In this document: positions 8,326-15,954 of the stretch, one piece after another
How positions within the stretch are numbered: position 1 is the stretch's first letter
Layout: each line of letters starts with the position of its first letter
Assembly: GCF_013870525.1 (NCBI RefSeq)
Contig: NZ_JACBXD010000005.1
Coordinates: 1-64,000, forward strand
Length of the DNA: 64,000 bases
DNA from: Amycolatopsis pittospori
GTDB taxonomy: Bacteria; Actinomycetota; Actinomycetes; Mycobacteriales; Pseudonocardiaceae
Reading direction: 5' to 3'
Position numbers and translations under genes: made by a program
Notes under the pieces: model-generated
Databases searched by the model: none
The model's input: only the letters and a program-made list of their open reading frames with translations
What the model was told of the DNA's origin: nothing

Positions 8326-8994
8326 ATGACAACGCTCCGGCAGCGCTACCTCTCCGGTGCCCGTGTCGGGCTCGGACTGGGTGTCGCCACCTTCGTCCTC
8401 GGTGTCACCTTCGGCGCCTACAGCCAGACCCTGGGCTGGGGGATCGTCGCTCCGATCGCGGCGTCGATCCTCATCTTCTCCGGCTCGGCCCAGTTCGCGA
8501 TGGCCACCGCGCTGGCAGGCGGCGGCAACATCGCCGTAGCGGTCGGCGCGGCCGCCCTGATCAACGCGCGTTTCCTGCCGATGGGGGTCTCCGTCGCCGG
8601 GGATCTGCGCGGCGGGCGCTTGCGCCGCGCGTGGGAAGGCCAGGCCGTCGTCGACGGTTCGTGGGTGGCCGCCCATCTCGGCGGCGGACGCTTCGACCGC
8701 GAGAAACTCATCGGTTGCACGCTCGTCCAACTGCCCGCCTGGGTACTGGGCACCGTGCTCGGCGTCCTCGCGGCCCCGCCGCCGGACGTCGTCACGCGCT
8801 TCGGGCTCGACGTCGTCTTCCCCGGCTTCTTCCTGGTCCTGCTCATCGACGAGATGCGCCGTTCGCGTGAAGCGGTCCAGGCCGCGGCGCTGGCCGCCTG
8901 CCTGGCCGGGATCCTGGTCCTGTTCGTCCCGGTGGGCCTCGCGCTGATCGGCGCGTCCGCCGCCGCGTTGCTGGGACTGGCGGTGCGCCGATGA
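8326..8994 (+). CDS. azlC: AzlC-family branched-chain amino acid exporter subunit
   Basis: This 222-residue membrane protein belongs to the AzlC family, the large subunit of LIV-E/BrnFE-type exporters. Diagnostic stretches include the GVTFGAYSQTLGWG loop after helix 1, IFSGSAQFAMATALAGG and INARFLPMGVSVA. Five to seven membrane segments are apparent. TAGGGT 7 nt before the ATG marks a leaderless start. Its stop overlaps azlD's start (ATGA, 8991-8994), so the two subunits are co-translated. The CGNR protein encoded divergently is the best candidate regulator. Confidence 0.88.
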   Translation: MTTLRQRYLSGARVGLGLGVATFVLGVTFGAYSQTLGWGIVAPIAASILIFSGSAQFAMATALAGGGNIAVAVGAAALINARFLPMGVSVAGDLRGGRLRRAWEGQAVVDGSWVAAHLGGGRFDREKLIGCTLVQLPAWVLGTVLGVLAAPPPDVVTRFGLDVVFPGFFLVLLIDEMRRSREAVQAAALAACLAGILVLFVPVGLALIGASAAALLGLAVRR

Positions 8995-9311
8995 CGCTCT
9001 GGATCGCCATCGTCGCCGTGGCGCTGGTCAGCATCGGATTCAAGGCCGCGGGACCGGTCCTGCTCGGCGACCGGGAACTGCCGCCGCGTCTGGCCGGGGT
9101 GATCGCCCTGCTGGCGCCCGCGCTGCTGGCCGGTCTCGTACTCACCGACGTCACCGGTCCGGCCTGGACCGGCGTGGACTGGACACTCTGCGCCGGACTG
9201 GCCGCGATCGCGGTGACCTACCTCCTGCGTGTCCCGGTGCTCGCCGCGATCCTGTGCGGGGTCGTCGTCGCGGCCGCGCTGAGGTTCCTGGTCCAGGGGT
9301 TCCTGGTCTAG
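8991..9311 (+). CDS. azlD: AzlD-family exporter small subunit
   Basis: This 106-residue protein with about four membrane segments pairs with AzlC, as BrnE does with BrnF. The segment KAAGPVLLGDRELPPRL is typical of the family, as are the short length and ATGA overlap with azlC. The stop codon TAG occupies 9309-9311; its last base is also the first base of the inserted MITE, so the element restored the stop rather than destroying it. Confidence 0.85.
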   Translation: MTLWIAIVAVALVSIGFKAAGPVLLGDRELPPRLAGVIALLAPALLAGLVLTDVTGPAWTGVDWTLCAGLAAIAVTYLLRVPVLAAILCGVVVAAALRFLVQGFLV

Positions 9312-9473
9312 GGCGTGTTTCATAAGTCTGTTCGATGGGCTTCGTGATCCAGGTGGTTCCTGGCGGTGCGGGCGGATCGCCCTCGTACCGGGGGTCGTAC
9401 TCGGGCGTATCCGCCGTGCCGTCAGGGGCCGCCTGGGCGCGAAGACCGCGAACCCGACTTGTGAAACACGCCC
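9311..9473. mobile_element. 163-bp foldback MITE inserted in a CTAG site
   Basis: Terminal inverted repeats start GGGCGTGTTTCA and extend about 18 bp with one mismatch (9311-9328 and 9456-9473). Beyond them the two halves remain similar when one is reverse-complemented, so the whole element is an imperfect hairpin. It encodes nothing. TA is duplicated on both sides (9309-9310 and 9474-9475), so the empty site was CTAG, the target preference of some IS5/IS427-group transposases. No transposase gene is present in the window, so mobilisation would be in trans. The parent IS was not identified. Confidence 0.82.
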
Positions 9474-10150
9474 TAGGCCCAGAACGGGCCGCTCAGTCCG
9501 GCCTGGGTGAAGTACGCGGCCGCGGCAGCCGGTTCCCGCCGCCGGTAGCCGTGGTCGAGCCTGCCCGTGTACCAGCCGGCCGCGAGCCGCCACAGGATCG
9601 CCAGATCCATGACGTATCCCTTGTCCTGTCCCGTTTCCGCGAGCCAACCGTCCACACAGGACTCGCCACAGAACAGTCGCTGGTTACCGCAGGTGTGCAC
9701 GACGTCGTCCCACATCCGGGCCGCCGGGACCAGGAAATGCGCGACCAGATCACCCTTCGGAGGCGTCTGGTCGTTCACCATCAGGGCCTGCGGTTCGCCG
9801 CAGCCGCGGCAGCGCGTGGACACCAGCACCTCGGGTTCGGCCTTCACCAGATGGGGGATCGCGAACGCGTCCCACGCGCAGCCGCCCCACCACAGCGTGC
9901 TGGTACCCATCACCGAGAACCCCAGCGGGATCGCGGCGAAAGGATGGGCCATCGCGACGTGCTCGCGGGCGTCGAGCACCAGGTGCCGCTGCTCCGCGAG
10001 CCGGTGCAGCGCCTGTTTCGCCACCGCGAGTGATCCGTGAGCGGCGTCGGCGAGTTCCGGTGCCGTCGGCGGCCTCCCATGGTCGGCGAAGGCCCGGTAG
10101 ACCGCGACGCGGACATCTTCGTCCCAGCTGGTGTCGTTTTCGGCGCTCAT
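9473..10150 (-). CDS. MerB-like (alkylmercury lyase family) protein
   Basis: This 225-residue protein has an N-terminal winged-helix-like region (to about residue 60) and a C-terminal domain resembling organomercurial lyase. GGCAWDAFAIP near residue 95 contains the Cys-x-x-Asp arrangement that carries the catalytic Cys96 and Asp99 of MerB. A later Cys-rich segment, HTCGNQRLFCGESCVDGW, sits where MerB has its second catalytic cysteine. No merR, merA or merT is nearby, so mercury detoxification is unproven and the fold may serve another role. ATG 10150 has GGGAG 6 nt upstream. Its stop codon is the CTA of the CTAG split by the MITE. Confidence 0.68.
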   Translation of the reverse strand: MSAENDTSWDEDVRVAVYRAFADHGRPPTAPELADAAHGSLAVAKQALHRLAEQRHLVLDAREHVAMAHPFAAIPLGFSVMGTSTLWWGGCAWDAFAIPHLVKAEPEVLVSTRCRGCGEPQALMVNDQTPPKGDLVAHFLVPAARMWDDVVHTCGNQRLFCGESCVDGWLAETGQDKGYVMDLAILWRLAAGWYTGRLDHGYRRREPAAAAAYFTQAGLSGPFWA

Positions 10151-10301
10151 GTCGGCTCCCTGTGCTTGTCTGAAGAGTCTCCCCAGGTGGGCACGGGTCG
10201 GCAACCTCTGGTGGAGGTCGGCTCGCGAGTGGCTGAAGTCGCACGTCCATTGCCTGAGAGGGGGCTCCCAGCCAGCGGACTTTCCCCCTTAACATGGCGG
10301 T

Positions 10302-11186
10302 ATGACGTCGGTGGTCGAGCGGTTGCAGGGTGATGGACCCGTGTTCTCCATCGAGTTCTTCCCTCCGAGGGACACGGCGGACGAGGCCGTGCTGTGGAAG
10401 TCGATCCGGGAACTCGAGCCACTGGACCCGGCGTACATGTCGATCACCTACGGCGCCGGCGGCTCCAGCCGCGACGGCACGATCCGCAGCATCGCCCGTG
10501 TCGCCACCGAGACCACGCTGGTGCCGATGGCGCACCTCACGGCCGTGAACCACTCGGTCGCGGAGCTGCGCAACGTCATCGGCTGGTACGCCGCCGTCGG
10601 CGTCCGGAACATCCTCGCGCTGCGCGGCGACCCGCCCGGCGACGTCTACGGCGACTGGGTCCCGCATCCGGACGGCCTCAACTACGCCGAAGAACTCGTC
10701 GAACTGGTGCGCTCGCTGGGTGACTTCTGCGTCGGCGTTTCGGCGTTCCCGTACGGCCACCCGAGGTCGGCGAACCTCGAAGCCGACACCGAATACCTCG
10801 TGCGCAAACTCCGCGCGGGCGCGGATTTCGCCATCGCGCAGCTGTTCTTCGAACCCGAGGACTTCCTCCGCCTGCGGGATCGCGTGGCCGCCACCGGCTG
10901 CGAGGCGCTGGTCATCCCCGGGATCATGCCGCTGACCACGCTGCGGACCCTGCACACGTCGATCAAGCTGTCCGGCGCGCCCGCCCCGAGCCGGCTCCTG
11001 GACCGGCTCGAACCGCTGGCCGACGACCCCAAGGCGTTCCGCGCGGCGGGTATCGACACGGTGACCGAGCTGTGCGAGCGGCTCATCGCCGAAGGCGTCC
11101 CCGACCTGCACTTCTACACGTTCAACCGGTCCAAGGCCACACGTGAGGTGGTCAGCAGGCTCGGGCTGGTGCCCGCCCGCGCGTAA
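10302..11186 (+). CDS. metF: Methylenetetrahydrofolate reductase (MetF-like)
   Basis: This 294-residue TIM-barrel protein contains FSIEFFPPRD near residue 17 (catalytic Glu and folate-site residues), YMSITYGAGGSS, HLTAV, ILALRGDPP and IPGIMPL, all conserved in MTHFR. The enzyme reduces 5,10-methylene-THF to 5-methyl-THF for methionine synthesis. TAACAT 6 nt before the ATG implies a leaderless message. The position next to the Rv2173-Rv2176 counterparts matches Rv2172c of M. tuberculosis. The electron donor (NADH or another) cannot be read from sequence. Confidence 0.9.
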   Translation: MTSVVERLQGDGPVFSIEFFPPRDTADEAVLWKSIRELEPLDPAYMSITYGAGGSSRDGTIRSIARVATETTLVPMAHLTAVNHSVAELRNVIGWYAAVGVRNILALRGDPPGDVYGDWVPHPDGLNYAEELVELVRSLGDFCVGVSAFPYGHPRSANLEADTEYLVRKLRAGADFAIAQLFFEPEDFLRLRDRVAATGCEALVIPGIMPLTTLRTLHTSIKLSGAPAPSRLLDRLEPLADDPKAFRAAGIDTVTELCERLIAEGVPDLHFYTFNRSKATREVVSRLGLVPARA

Positions 11187-11228
11187 CTCCGTACCGAAGT
11201 CGCCCGTGGTCCCGGTAGCGTGCCGGGC

Positions 11229-12914
11229 ATGGCTTCAACAGAGCACGGTGTGCATCAGATCTGTGACCGGTTCGTCGACGAGATCGCGGCGGCGGACCCG
11301 GTCGAGGCGACGATGCTCGGCGTCACCGGATACGACGATCAGCTGACCGACTACTCGCCCGCCGGGCACGCGGCGCGGGCCGCCATCGCCGCCCGCGCGC
11401 TGGCCGACATCGAAGCGGCCGAGCCCGCCGACGACGCCGAGAGGGCGGCGAAGGCGGTCTTCACCGAGCGGATCGGGCTGACGCTGGAGATCCACGAGGC
11501 CGGTCTCGACCTCGCCGTGCTGAACGTGATCGACGGTCCCGCGCAGAACCTGCGGATGGTCTTCGACCTCATGCCCACCGACACCGAGTCGGACTGGGCG
11601 ACCATCGCCGCCCGGATGGCCAAGGTCCCCGAGGCGCTGGACCAGCTCCGCGCGTCGCTGCTCGCGGCCGCCGGCGCGGGTCGTGTCGCGGCGCTGCGCC
11701 AGGTCGGCAAGGTCGCCGAGCAGGCCGAGACCTGGGCCGGGCTCAAGGAGGACGCCGGGTTCTTCAGCACGCTGGCCTCGGGCGCGAAGAACGTCGACGA
11801 GAAGCTCCGCGCCGAACTCGACCAGGCCGCGAACGCCGCGCAGGAGGCGTACGCGGAGTTCGCCGGCTTCCTCCGCGCCGAACTCGCCCCGCAGGCACCG
11901 GTCAAGGACGCCGTCGGCGCCGAGGTCTACAAGCTCTGGTCCCGTGTCTTCACCGGCGCCACCCTCGACCTGGACGAGGCCTACGCCTGGGGCTGGGCCG
12001 AGTTCTCCCGCATCGAAGCGGAAATGCGCGAGGTCGCCGACCGCATCAAGCCCGGCGCGACCCTGGCCGAGGCGGCCGCCGCCCTCGACGCCGATCCGAA
12101 GTACGTCGTGCGCGGCCGCTCGGAATTCCAGGCCTGGATGCAGAATCTGTCCGACAACGCGCTGAAGTCGTTGCGCGGCAAGCACTTCGACATCTCCGAC
12201 CGGGTCATGGAGCTGGAGTGCAAGATCGCCCCGCCGGGCGGCACCGTCGGCGCGTACTACACCGGGCCCAGCGAGGACTTCTCGCGCCCCGGCCGCATGT
12301 GGTGGTCGCTGCCGCAGGGCAAGGAGGAGTTCACCACCTGGCGCGAGGTCAGCACCGTCTACCACGAGGGCGCGCCGGGCCACCACCTGCAGATCGCGAC
12401 CGCGGTCGACCAGTCGGAGTCGCTCAACAAGTACCAGCGCCTGCTGGCGTTCACCTCCGGGCACGCCGAGGGCTGGGCGCTGTACTCCGAGCGCCTCATG
12501 GAGGACCTCGGCTTCCTCGCCGACGACGGCGAACTCCTCGGCATGCTGTCCGAACAGCTGTTCCGCGCCGCCCGCGTGATCGTCGACATCGGCATGCACC
12601 TGGAACTGGAGATCCCGGCGGGCACCGGATTCCACGAGGGCGAGCGGTGGACACCCGACCTCGGCCTCGAGTTCATGCTCACCCGGACCATCACCGACCC
12701 GGCCCACGTGCACGACGAGATCGACCGGTACCTCGGCTGGCCGGGACAGGCGCCGTCGTACAAACTCGGGGAACGTCTCTGGCTCGCCGCGCGCGACGAC
12801 GCCCGGGCCCGTCAGGGCGACGCCTTCGACATCAAGCGGTTCCACACGCGGGCGCTGGCGCTCGGCGGGATGGGACTGGACACGCTGCGGGAGATGCTGG
12901 CCGCGTTGGACTGA
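11229..12914 (+). CDS. DUF885 family metallohydrolase
   Basis: This 561-residue cytosolic-looking protein of the DUF885 family is thought to be a zinc metallopeptidase. HEGAPGHHLQ at residue 379 supplies an HExxxHH-type metal motif and HAEGWALYSE about 30 residues later supplies the third ligand glutamate. No signal peptide or membrane segment is seen. TAGCGT lies 7 nt before the ATG at 11229, so translation is probably leaderless; a GTG nine bases upstream is ignored. The gene stands alone between metF and a 3' palindrome. Substrate unknown. Confidence 0.82.
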   Translation: MASTEHGVHQICDRFVDEIAAADPVEATMLGVTGYDDQLTDYSPAGHAARAAIAARALADIEAAEPADDAERAAKAVFTERIGLTLEIHEAGLDLAVLNVIDGPAQNLRMVFDLMPTDTESDWATIAARMAKVPEALDQLRASLLAAAGAGRVAALRQVGKVAEQAETWAGLKEDAGFFSTLASGAKNVDEKLRAELDQAANAAQEAYAEFAGFLRAELAPQAPVKDAVGAEVYKLWSRVFTGATLDLDEAYAWGWAEFSRIEAEMREVADRIKPGATLAEAAAALDADPKYVVRGRSEFQAWMQNLSDNALKSLRGKHFDISDRVMELECKIAPPGGTVGAYYTGPSEDFSRPGRMWWSLPQGKEEFTTWREVSTVYHEGAPGHHLQIATAVDQSESLNKYQRLLAFTSGHAEGWALYSERLMEDLGFLADDGELLGMLSEQLFRAARVIVDIGMHLELEIPAGTGFHEGERWTPDLGLEFMLTRTITDPAHVHDEIDRYLGWPGQAPSYKLGERLWLAARDDARARQGDAFDIKRFHTRALALGGMGLDTLREMLAALD

Positions 12915-12939
12915 GCTGTGGTCCTTCGAACCCACCCGA

Positions 12940-12994
12940 GTCCGTGAAGGGCTCCTCGCCTACTTTCAAGGTAGGCAAGGAGCCCTTCACGGAC
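12940..12994. repeat. Near-perfect palindrome, GTCCGTGAAGG family
   Basis: The 24-nt arms (12940-12963 and 12971-12994) have one mismatch and enclose a 7-nt loop. It begins 26 nt after the DUF885 stop. Relatives share the outer GTCCGTGAAGG word at 25995 and 54591. Probable 3' hairpin without a U-tract. Confidence 0.85.
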
Positions 12995-13068
12995 TTCGGG
13001 ATCAGCCCAAGGTGGGTGCTCCCGCAATTCACGTGCGGCCCCCGCCCGCCCCTTGATACGTTCCCCTC

Positions 13069-13110
13069 GTGCACCGGATCTTTCTCGTCACCCCACCCCC
13101 AGCCTCCTGA
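13069..13110 (+). CDS. Candidate 13-residue upstream peptide ahead of the EamA gene
   Basis: A GTG at 13069 opens a 13-codon frame, MHRIFLVTPPPAS, that stops at 13108-13110. TACGTT lies 6 nt upstream, the leaderless signature seen at many genes here, so it may be the first cistron of the EamA transcript. The peptide contains three consecutive prolines, a ribosome-stalling motif. The following leader can fold: CGGC-GTTCCA-GCCG inside a CGGCC stem at about 13123-13156. A translational attenuator is possible but unproven. Confidence 0.4.
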   Translation: MHRIFLVTPPPAS

Positions 13111-13223
13111 GCGGGGTGTGTGCGGCCGTGCGGCGTTCCAGCCGTCCGGCCGAAAAGTGATGCGCTGAAAGCACCCCGCGTCGTCGCCGTCCCTTGACAC
13201 GACAAGACGCAGGAGCGTTTCCC

Positions 13224-14123
13224 ATGTCCGTTTCCGTTGCCGTACCCACGCGCGCGAAATCTTCCGCGGCGCTGGTCCTCGCCGGTGTCCTCTGGGGGAC
13301 CGGCGGCCTCGCCGGTTCCCTGCTCGCGTCCCGCGCGGGGCTGCATCCGCTGAGCGTCGCCGCATACCGGCTGCTCATCGGTGGCGCGATCGCCACCGGC
13401 TACCTCTGGCTCACCGGAAAGCTCACCGGAGGCCTTCGCGGCGTTCTCCGGACCTCGGCGGCCCGACGTCGTCTGCTCGCCGTCGGCGGGCTGTTCGCGT
13501 TGTTCCAGACCAGCTACTTCGTCGCCGTCTCGCTGAGTTCGGTGAGCGTCGCGACCATGACCACCATCGGCAGCGCGCCCGTGCTGCTCGCCGTCGCGAC
13601 CGTCGTCAAAACCCGCAGTCTGCCCGGAACCTGGACGCTGGTGTCCCTCGTGGGCTCGCTGGTGGGTCTCGCGCTGCTGCAGTGGACGCCGGGGGAGAGC
13701 GCCGACCTCGCCGGAGTGCTGTTCGCCCTGCTCGCCGCGGCCGGGTTCGCCGCGCTCACGCTGGTCACCGCGACTCGCGTCGAGGGGTTGGATCCCTTGC
13801 CCACCACGGCTTTCGGCTGTCTGATCGGCGGCGCCGCGCTCACTCCCGCCGCGTTGTGGTCCGGGATGGCGATGCCGGTCGAGGCCGACGTGCTCGCGCT
13901 CGTCCTCTACTTCGGCGTCGTGCCGACCGCGCTGGCGTACGCCGCGTACTTCCGCGGTCTCGAAGGCGCGCATCCCGTGCCGGCCGCGTTGTCCGCGCTC
14001 CTCGAACCGCTGACCGCCGCGCTGCTGTCCATGGTGGTCCTCGGGGAACGGCTCGGCGCCGTCGGCTGGTGCGGCGCGGCGGTGCTGATCGCCGCGCTCG
14101 CCCTCGCCTATACGAAGCCTTAG
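13224..14123 (+). CDS. EamA (DMT superfamily) transporter
   Basis: This 299-residue protein has about ten membrane segments in two EamA repeats. VLWGTGGLAGSLLA opens the first repeat; the second closes with a conserved LEPLTAALLSMVVLGERLG loop, typical of drug/metabolite exporters. ATG 13224 has AGGAG 8 nt upstream. A ~110-nt leader with a tiny upstream frame precedes it. Its stop overlaps the convergent GNAT gene (TTAG, 14120-14123). The substrate is unknown; amino acids or small metabolites are typical for the family. Confidence 0.85.
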   Translation: MSVSVAVPTRAKSSAALVLAGVLWGTGGLAGSLLASRAGLHPLSVAAYRLLIGGAIATGYLWLTGKLTGGLRGVLRTSAARRRLLAVGGLFALFQTSYFVAVSLSSVSVATMTTIGSAPVLLAVATVVKTRSLPGTWTLVSLVGSLVGLALLQWTPGESADLAGVLFALLAAAGFAALTLVTATRVEGLDPLPTTAFGCLIGGAALTPAALWSGMAMPVEADVLALVLYFGVVPTALAYAAYFRGLEGAHPVPAALSALLEPLTAALLSMVVLGERLGAVGWCGAAVLIAALALAYTKP

Positions 14124-14683
14124 AGCGGCAGCGTCCGGCCGAGGATCGCGAACGCCCGCGGATCCCCGGCGAAGTGGTAGTCCCGCAGCACATCGACGAA
14201 TCCGACGCGCCGGTAGAGGTTCCAGGCCCGGCTGGTGCCCTCCGGCGTGGAAAGGAGGACGTGGGCGCTGGGCACGCCGTCGAGCAACCGTCGCAGGAGA
14301 TCCTCGCCGATCCGCTTCCCCTGGCTGCCGGGGCTGACGTGGATCTCGGTGAGCTCGAAGTAGTCGGACATCCAGTGCTCGGCGGCGGCCTGGCCGTCAC
14401 GGCGGGTCAGGCCGTGGCGGACCTGCTCGTGCCACCACTGGCCGCCGCGGCCCTTGTAGCCGTACGCGAGCCCGAGCAGGACGCCGTCCGCGTCGAGCGC
14501 GGCCATACAGCGCCAGCCCTCGCGCAACGCGTGCGTGAGCCACATCGGGGCGCGCTGTTCCGCCGTGCCTTCGGGGTAGCGCATGGCTTCGACGTAGATG
14601 GTCAGCGCCTCGGGGAGCCGGGCGCGGAACTCGTCCGCGGACAGCTGGACGTAGCGGGTGCATTCCGAGGACATCGCGGTCAC
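14120..14683 (-). CDS. GNAT family N-acetyltransferase
   Basis: This 187-residue acetyltransferase shows the acetyl-CoA-binding motif VSPGSQGKRIGEDLLRRLL (about residues 121-139) and the C-terminal RAWNLYRRVGFVDV segment of the GNAT fold. GTG 14683 is chosen because it overlaps the stop of the upstream YbaK gene (GTGA), implying coupling; an ATG three codons in is an alternative. The substrate is not predictable. Confidence 0.8.
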   Translation of the reverse strand: MTAMSSECTRYVQLSADEFRARLPEALTIYVEAMRYPEGTAEQRAPMWLTHALREGWRCMAALDADGVLLGLAYGYKGRGGQWWHEQVRHGLTRRDGQAAAEHWMSDYFELTEIHVSPGSQGKRIGEDLLRRLLDGVPSAHVLLSTPEGTSRAWNLYRRVGFVDVLRDYHFAGDPRAFAILGRTLPL

Positions 14684-15210
14684 GGACGCCCATCCTGCCC
14701 GTCGCCCGCGACGTCCGCGGGAGTGCCCCCGGTCAGTTCGACGAGACGAGCGAACGTCGTGGGGAACACCGACTTCGGGTGTCCTGCGGCGGCCCAGACC
14801 ACTTCGTGGGCGCCCAACGCGGTGTCGACGAAGGTGGTCAACGCCTTCGGGTGACCGACCGGCGCGACCCCGCCGATCGGCTGGCCGGTGTGCTCGCGGA
14901 CGAAATCCGCGTCCGCCTTGCCGATCTCGTCGGCCCCGGCGAGCGACGCGAGGAGTCCGGTGTCGGCGCGATGCGCGCCGGAGGTCAGGGCGAGCAGCGC
15001 GGTCTCCGTGCCGCCGGTGCGGCTGCGGAACACGAGGCTGTTCGCGATCGCGCCGACCTCGACGCCGAGCGCTTCGGCGGCTTGAGCGGCCGTGCGGACT
15101 TCGGCGGGGAGGATGCGGATCCCGTCCGCGGCTGTCTGCTGACCCGCCTCGGCGAGCGCGGCCGCGACCTTGGCCACCGAGGGGTGGCCGGGCTGGTCGA
15201 TGGTGCTCAT
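14680..15210 (-). CDS. YbaK/ProX-type aminoacyl-tRNA deacylase
   Basis: This 176-residue protein has the YbaK/EbsC fold. Markers are ANSLVFRS (strand near residue 57), LALTSGAHRAD, and IGGVAPVGHPK near residue 112, a loop in which the conserved lysine normally sits. Family members clear misacylated tRNAs such as Cys-tRNA(Pro) or Ala-tRNA(Pro). It is transcribed together with the downstream GNAT gene (4-nt overlap). Substrate class is inferred from the fold only. Confidence 0.8.
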   Translation of the reverse strand: MSTIDQPGHPSVAKVAAALAEAGQQTAADGIRILPAEVRTAAQAAEALGVEVGAIANSLVFRSRTGGTETALLALTSGAHRADTGLLASLAGADEIGKADADFVREHTGQPIGGVAPVGHPKALTTFVDTALGAHEVVWAAAGHPKSVFPTTFARLVELTGGTPADVAGDGQDGRP

Positions 15211-15331
15211 GGGCCTATGAGATCACGTGGCCGATCCGGTGTCCCGCACCACATGCGGCGATCACCCCGCTATGGGGTCGAGGCCGCCCGGGGTTGAAGA
15301 AGGGGGCACTTCAGGGTTACATTGGTCTTGT

Positions 15332-15347
15332 TCGAACAGACGTTCGA
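15332..15347. promoter_or_regulatory. LexA (SOS) box, perfect TCGAAC-N4-GTTCGA
   Basis: TCGAACAGACGTTCGA is a perfect actinobacterial LexA operator. It lies 101 nt before the HEPN gene start. A lexA gene is present in this window at 55891-56607, and recA carries a one-mismatch version. Confidence 0.85.
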
Positions 15348-15447
15348 CATTCGGTGAGCGCGCACCGGTAGGTGCCCGGAGCCGGGGCGGGGGAAGCGCC
15401 TCGGCACCGGGCACCGGCCGGCGCTCACGTACAGGAGGAGGGTCGTC

Positions 15448-15930
15448 ATGTCCGTTTCGGTCGTGTCCCCCGACGAAGCCGAGAGGCCGGGGGGCTCCGC
15501 GCAGCCCGCCCTGCCCATGTCGTTGCGCCCGCCGGCACCACCCGCGGCGGTCTCCTTGTACGCACAGGCCAGGCGCGGTCTCGGTGAGGCGGAGCGGGAG
15601 ATCGATCCCGCGGAGCGGTTCATCGGGGCTTATCTCGCCGCGCTGCGGGGCGCGGCGGCGGTACTGGAGGCCCGCGGGCGTCCGCACCGGGGCCGGGCCC
15701 GCCCGGCGAGCGGCTGGGTGCTGCTCGAATCCGTCGCGCCGGAACTGAAGGAGTGGGCGGTGTTCTTCGCGGCCAACTCCGCGACGCGGGCCGCCGCGCA
15801 GGCCGGGATCACCGGCAAGGTCACCGTCGAAACGGCGGACGACCTGGCCCGGGCGGCCGGGGTGTTCCTGGAACTGGTGCGCCGGGTGGTGCACGGGCTG
15901 CCGATGGGTGACGGGGCACATGTGGCCTAG
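15448..15930 (+). CDS. SAV_6107-like HEPN-domain protein, probably SOS-regulated
   Basis: This 160-residue helical protein resembles the SAV_6107 HEPN family of actinobacteria: RFIGAYLAALRGAAAVLEARG and AVFFAANSATRAAAQAG are the helical landmarks. HEPN proteins are often RNases or partners of nucleotidyltransferases, but the canonical RxxxxH catalytic motif is not evident; RRVVHG near the C-terminus is the closest. The N-terminal 30 residues are Pro/Ala-rich and probably disordered. AGGAGG precedes the ATG by about 9 nt. A perfect LexA box 101 nt upstream makes induction by DNA damage likely. The biochemical role is unknown. Confidence 0.72.
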   Translation: MSVSVVSPDEAERPGGSAQPALPMSLRPPAPPAAVSLYAQARRGLGEAEREIDPAERFIGAYLAALRGAAAVLEARGRPHRGRARPASGWVLLESVAPELKEWAVFFAANSATRAAAQAGITGKVTVETADDLARAAGVFLELVRRVVHGLPMGDGAHVA

Positions 15931-15954
15931 CGCGCCACGGAGAGGGGGTGCCCG

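Noticed and set aside
9311..9473. A hidden transposase or small gene within the MITE
   Set aside because: Only 163 bp, almost fully self-complementary, with no start and ribosome site of note.
10205..10301. Riboswitch ahead of metF (CCTGAGAGG string)
   Set aside because: The string resembles part of a TPP element, but no other conserved helices were found, and a -10 hexamer 6 nt before the ATG argues for a leaderless transcript.
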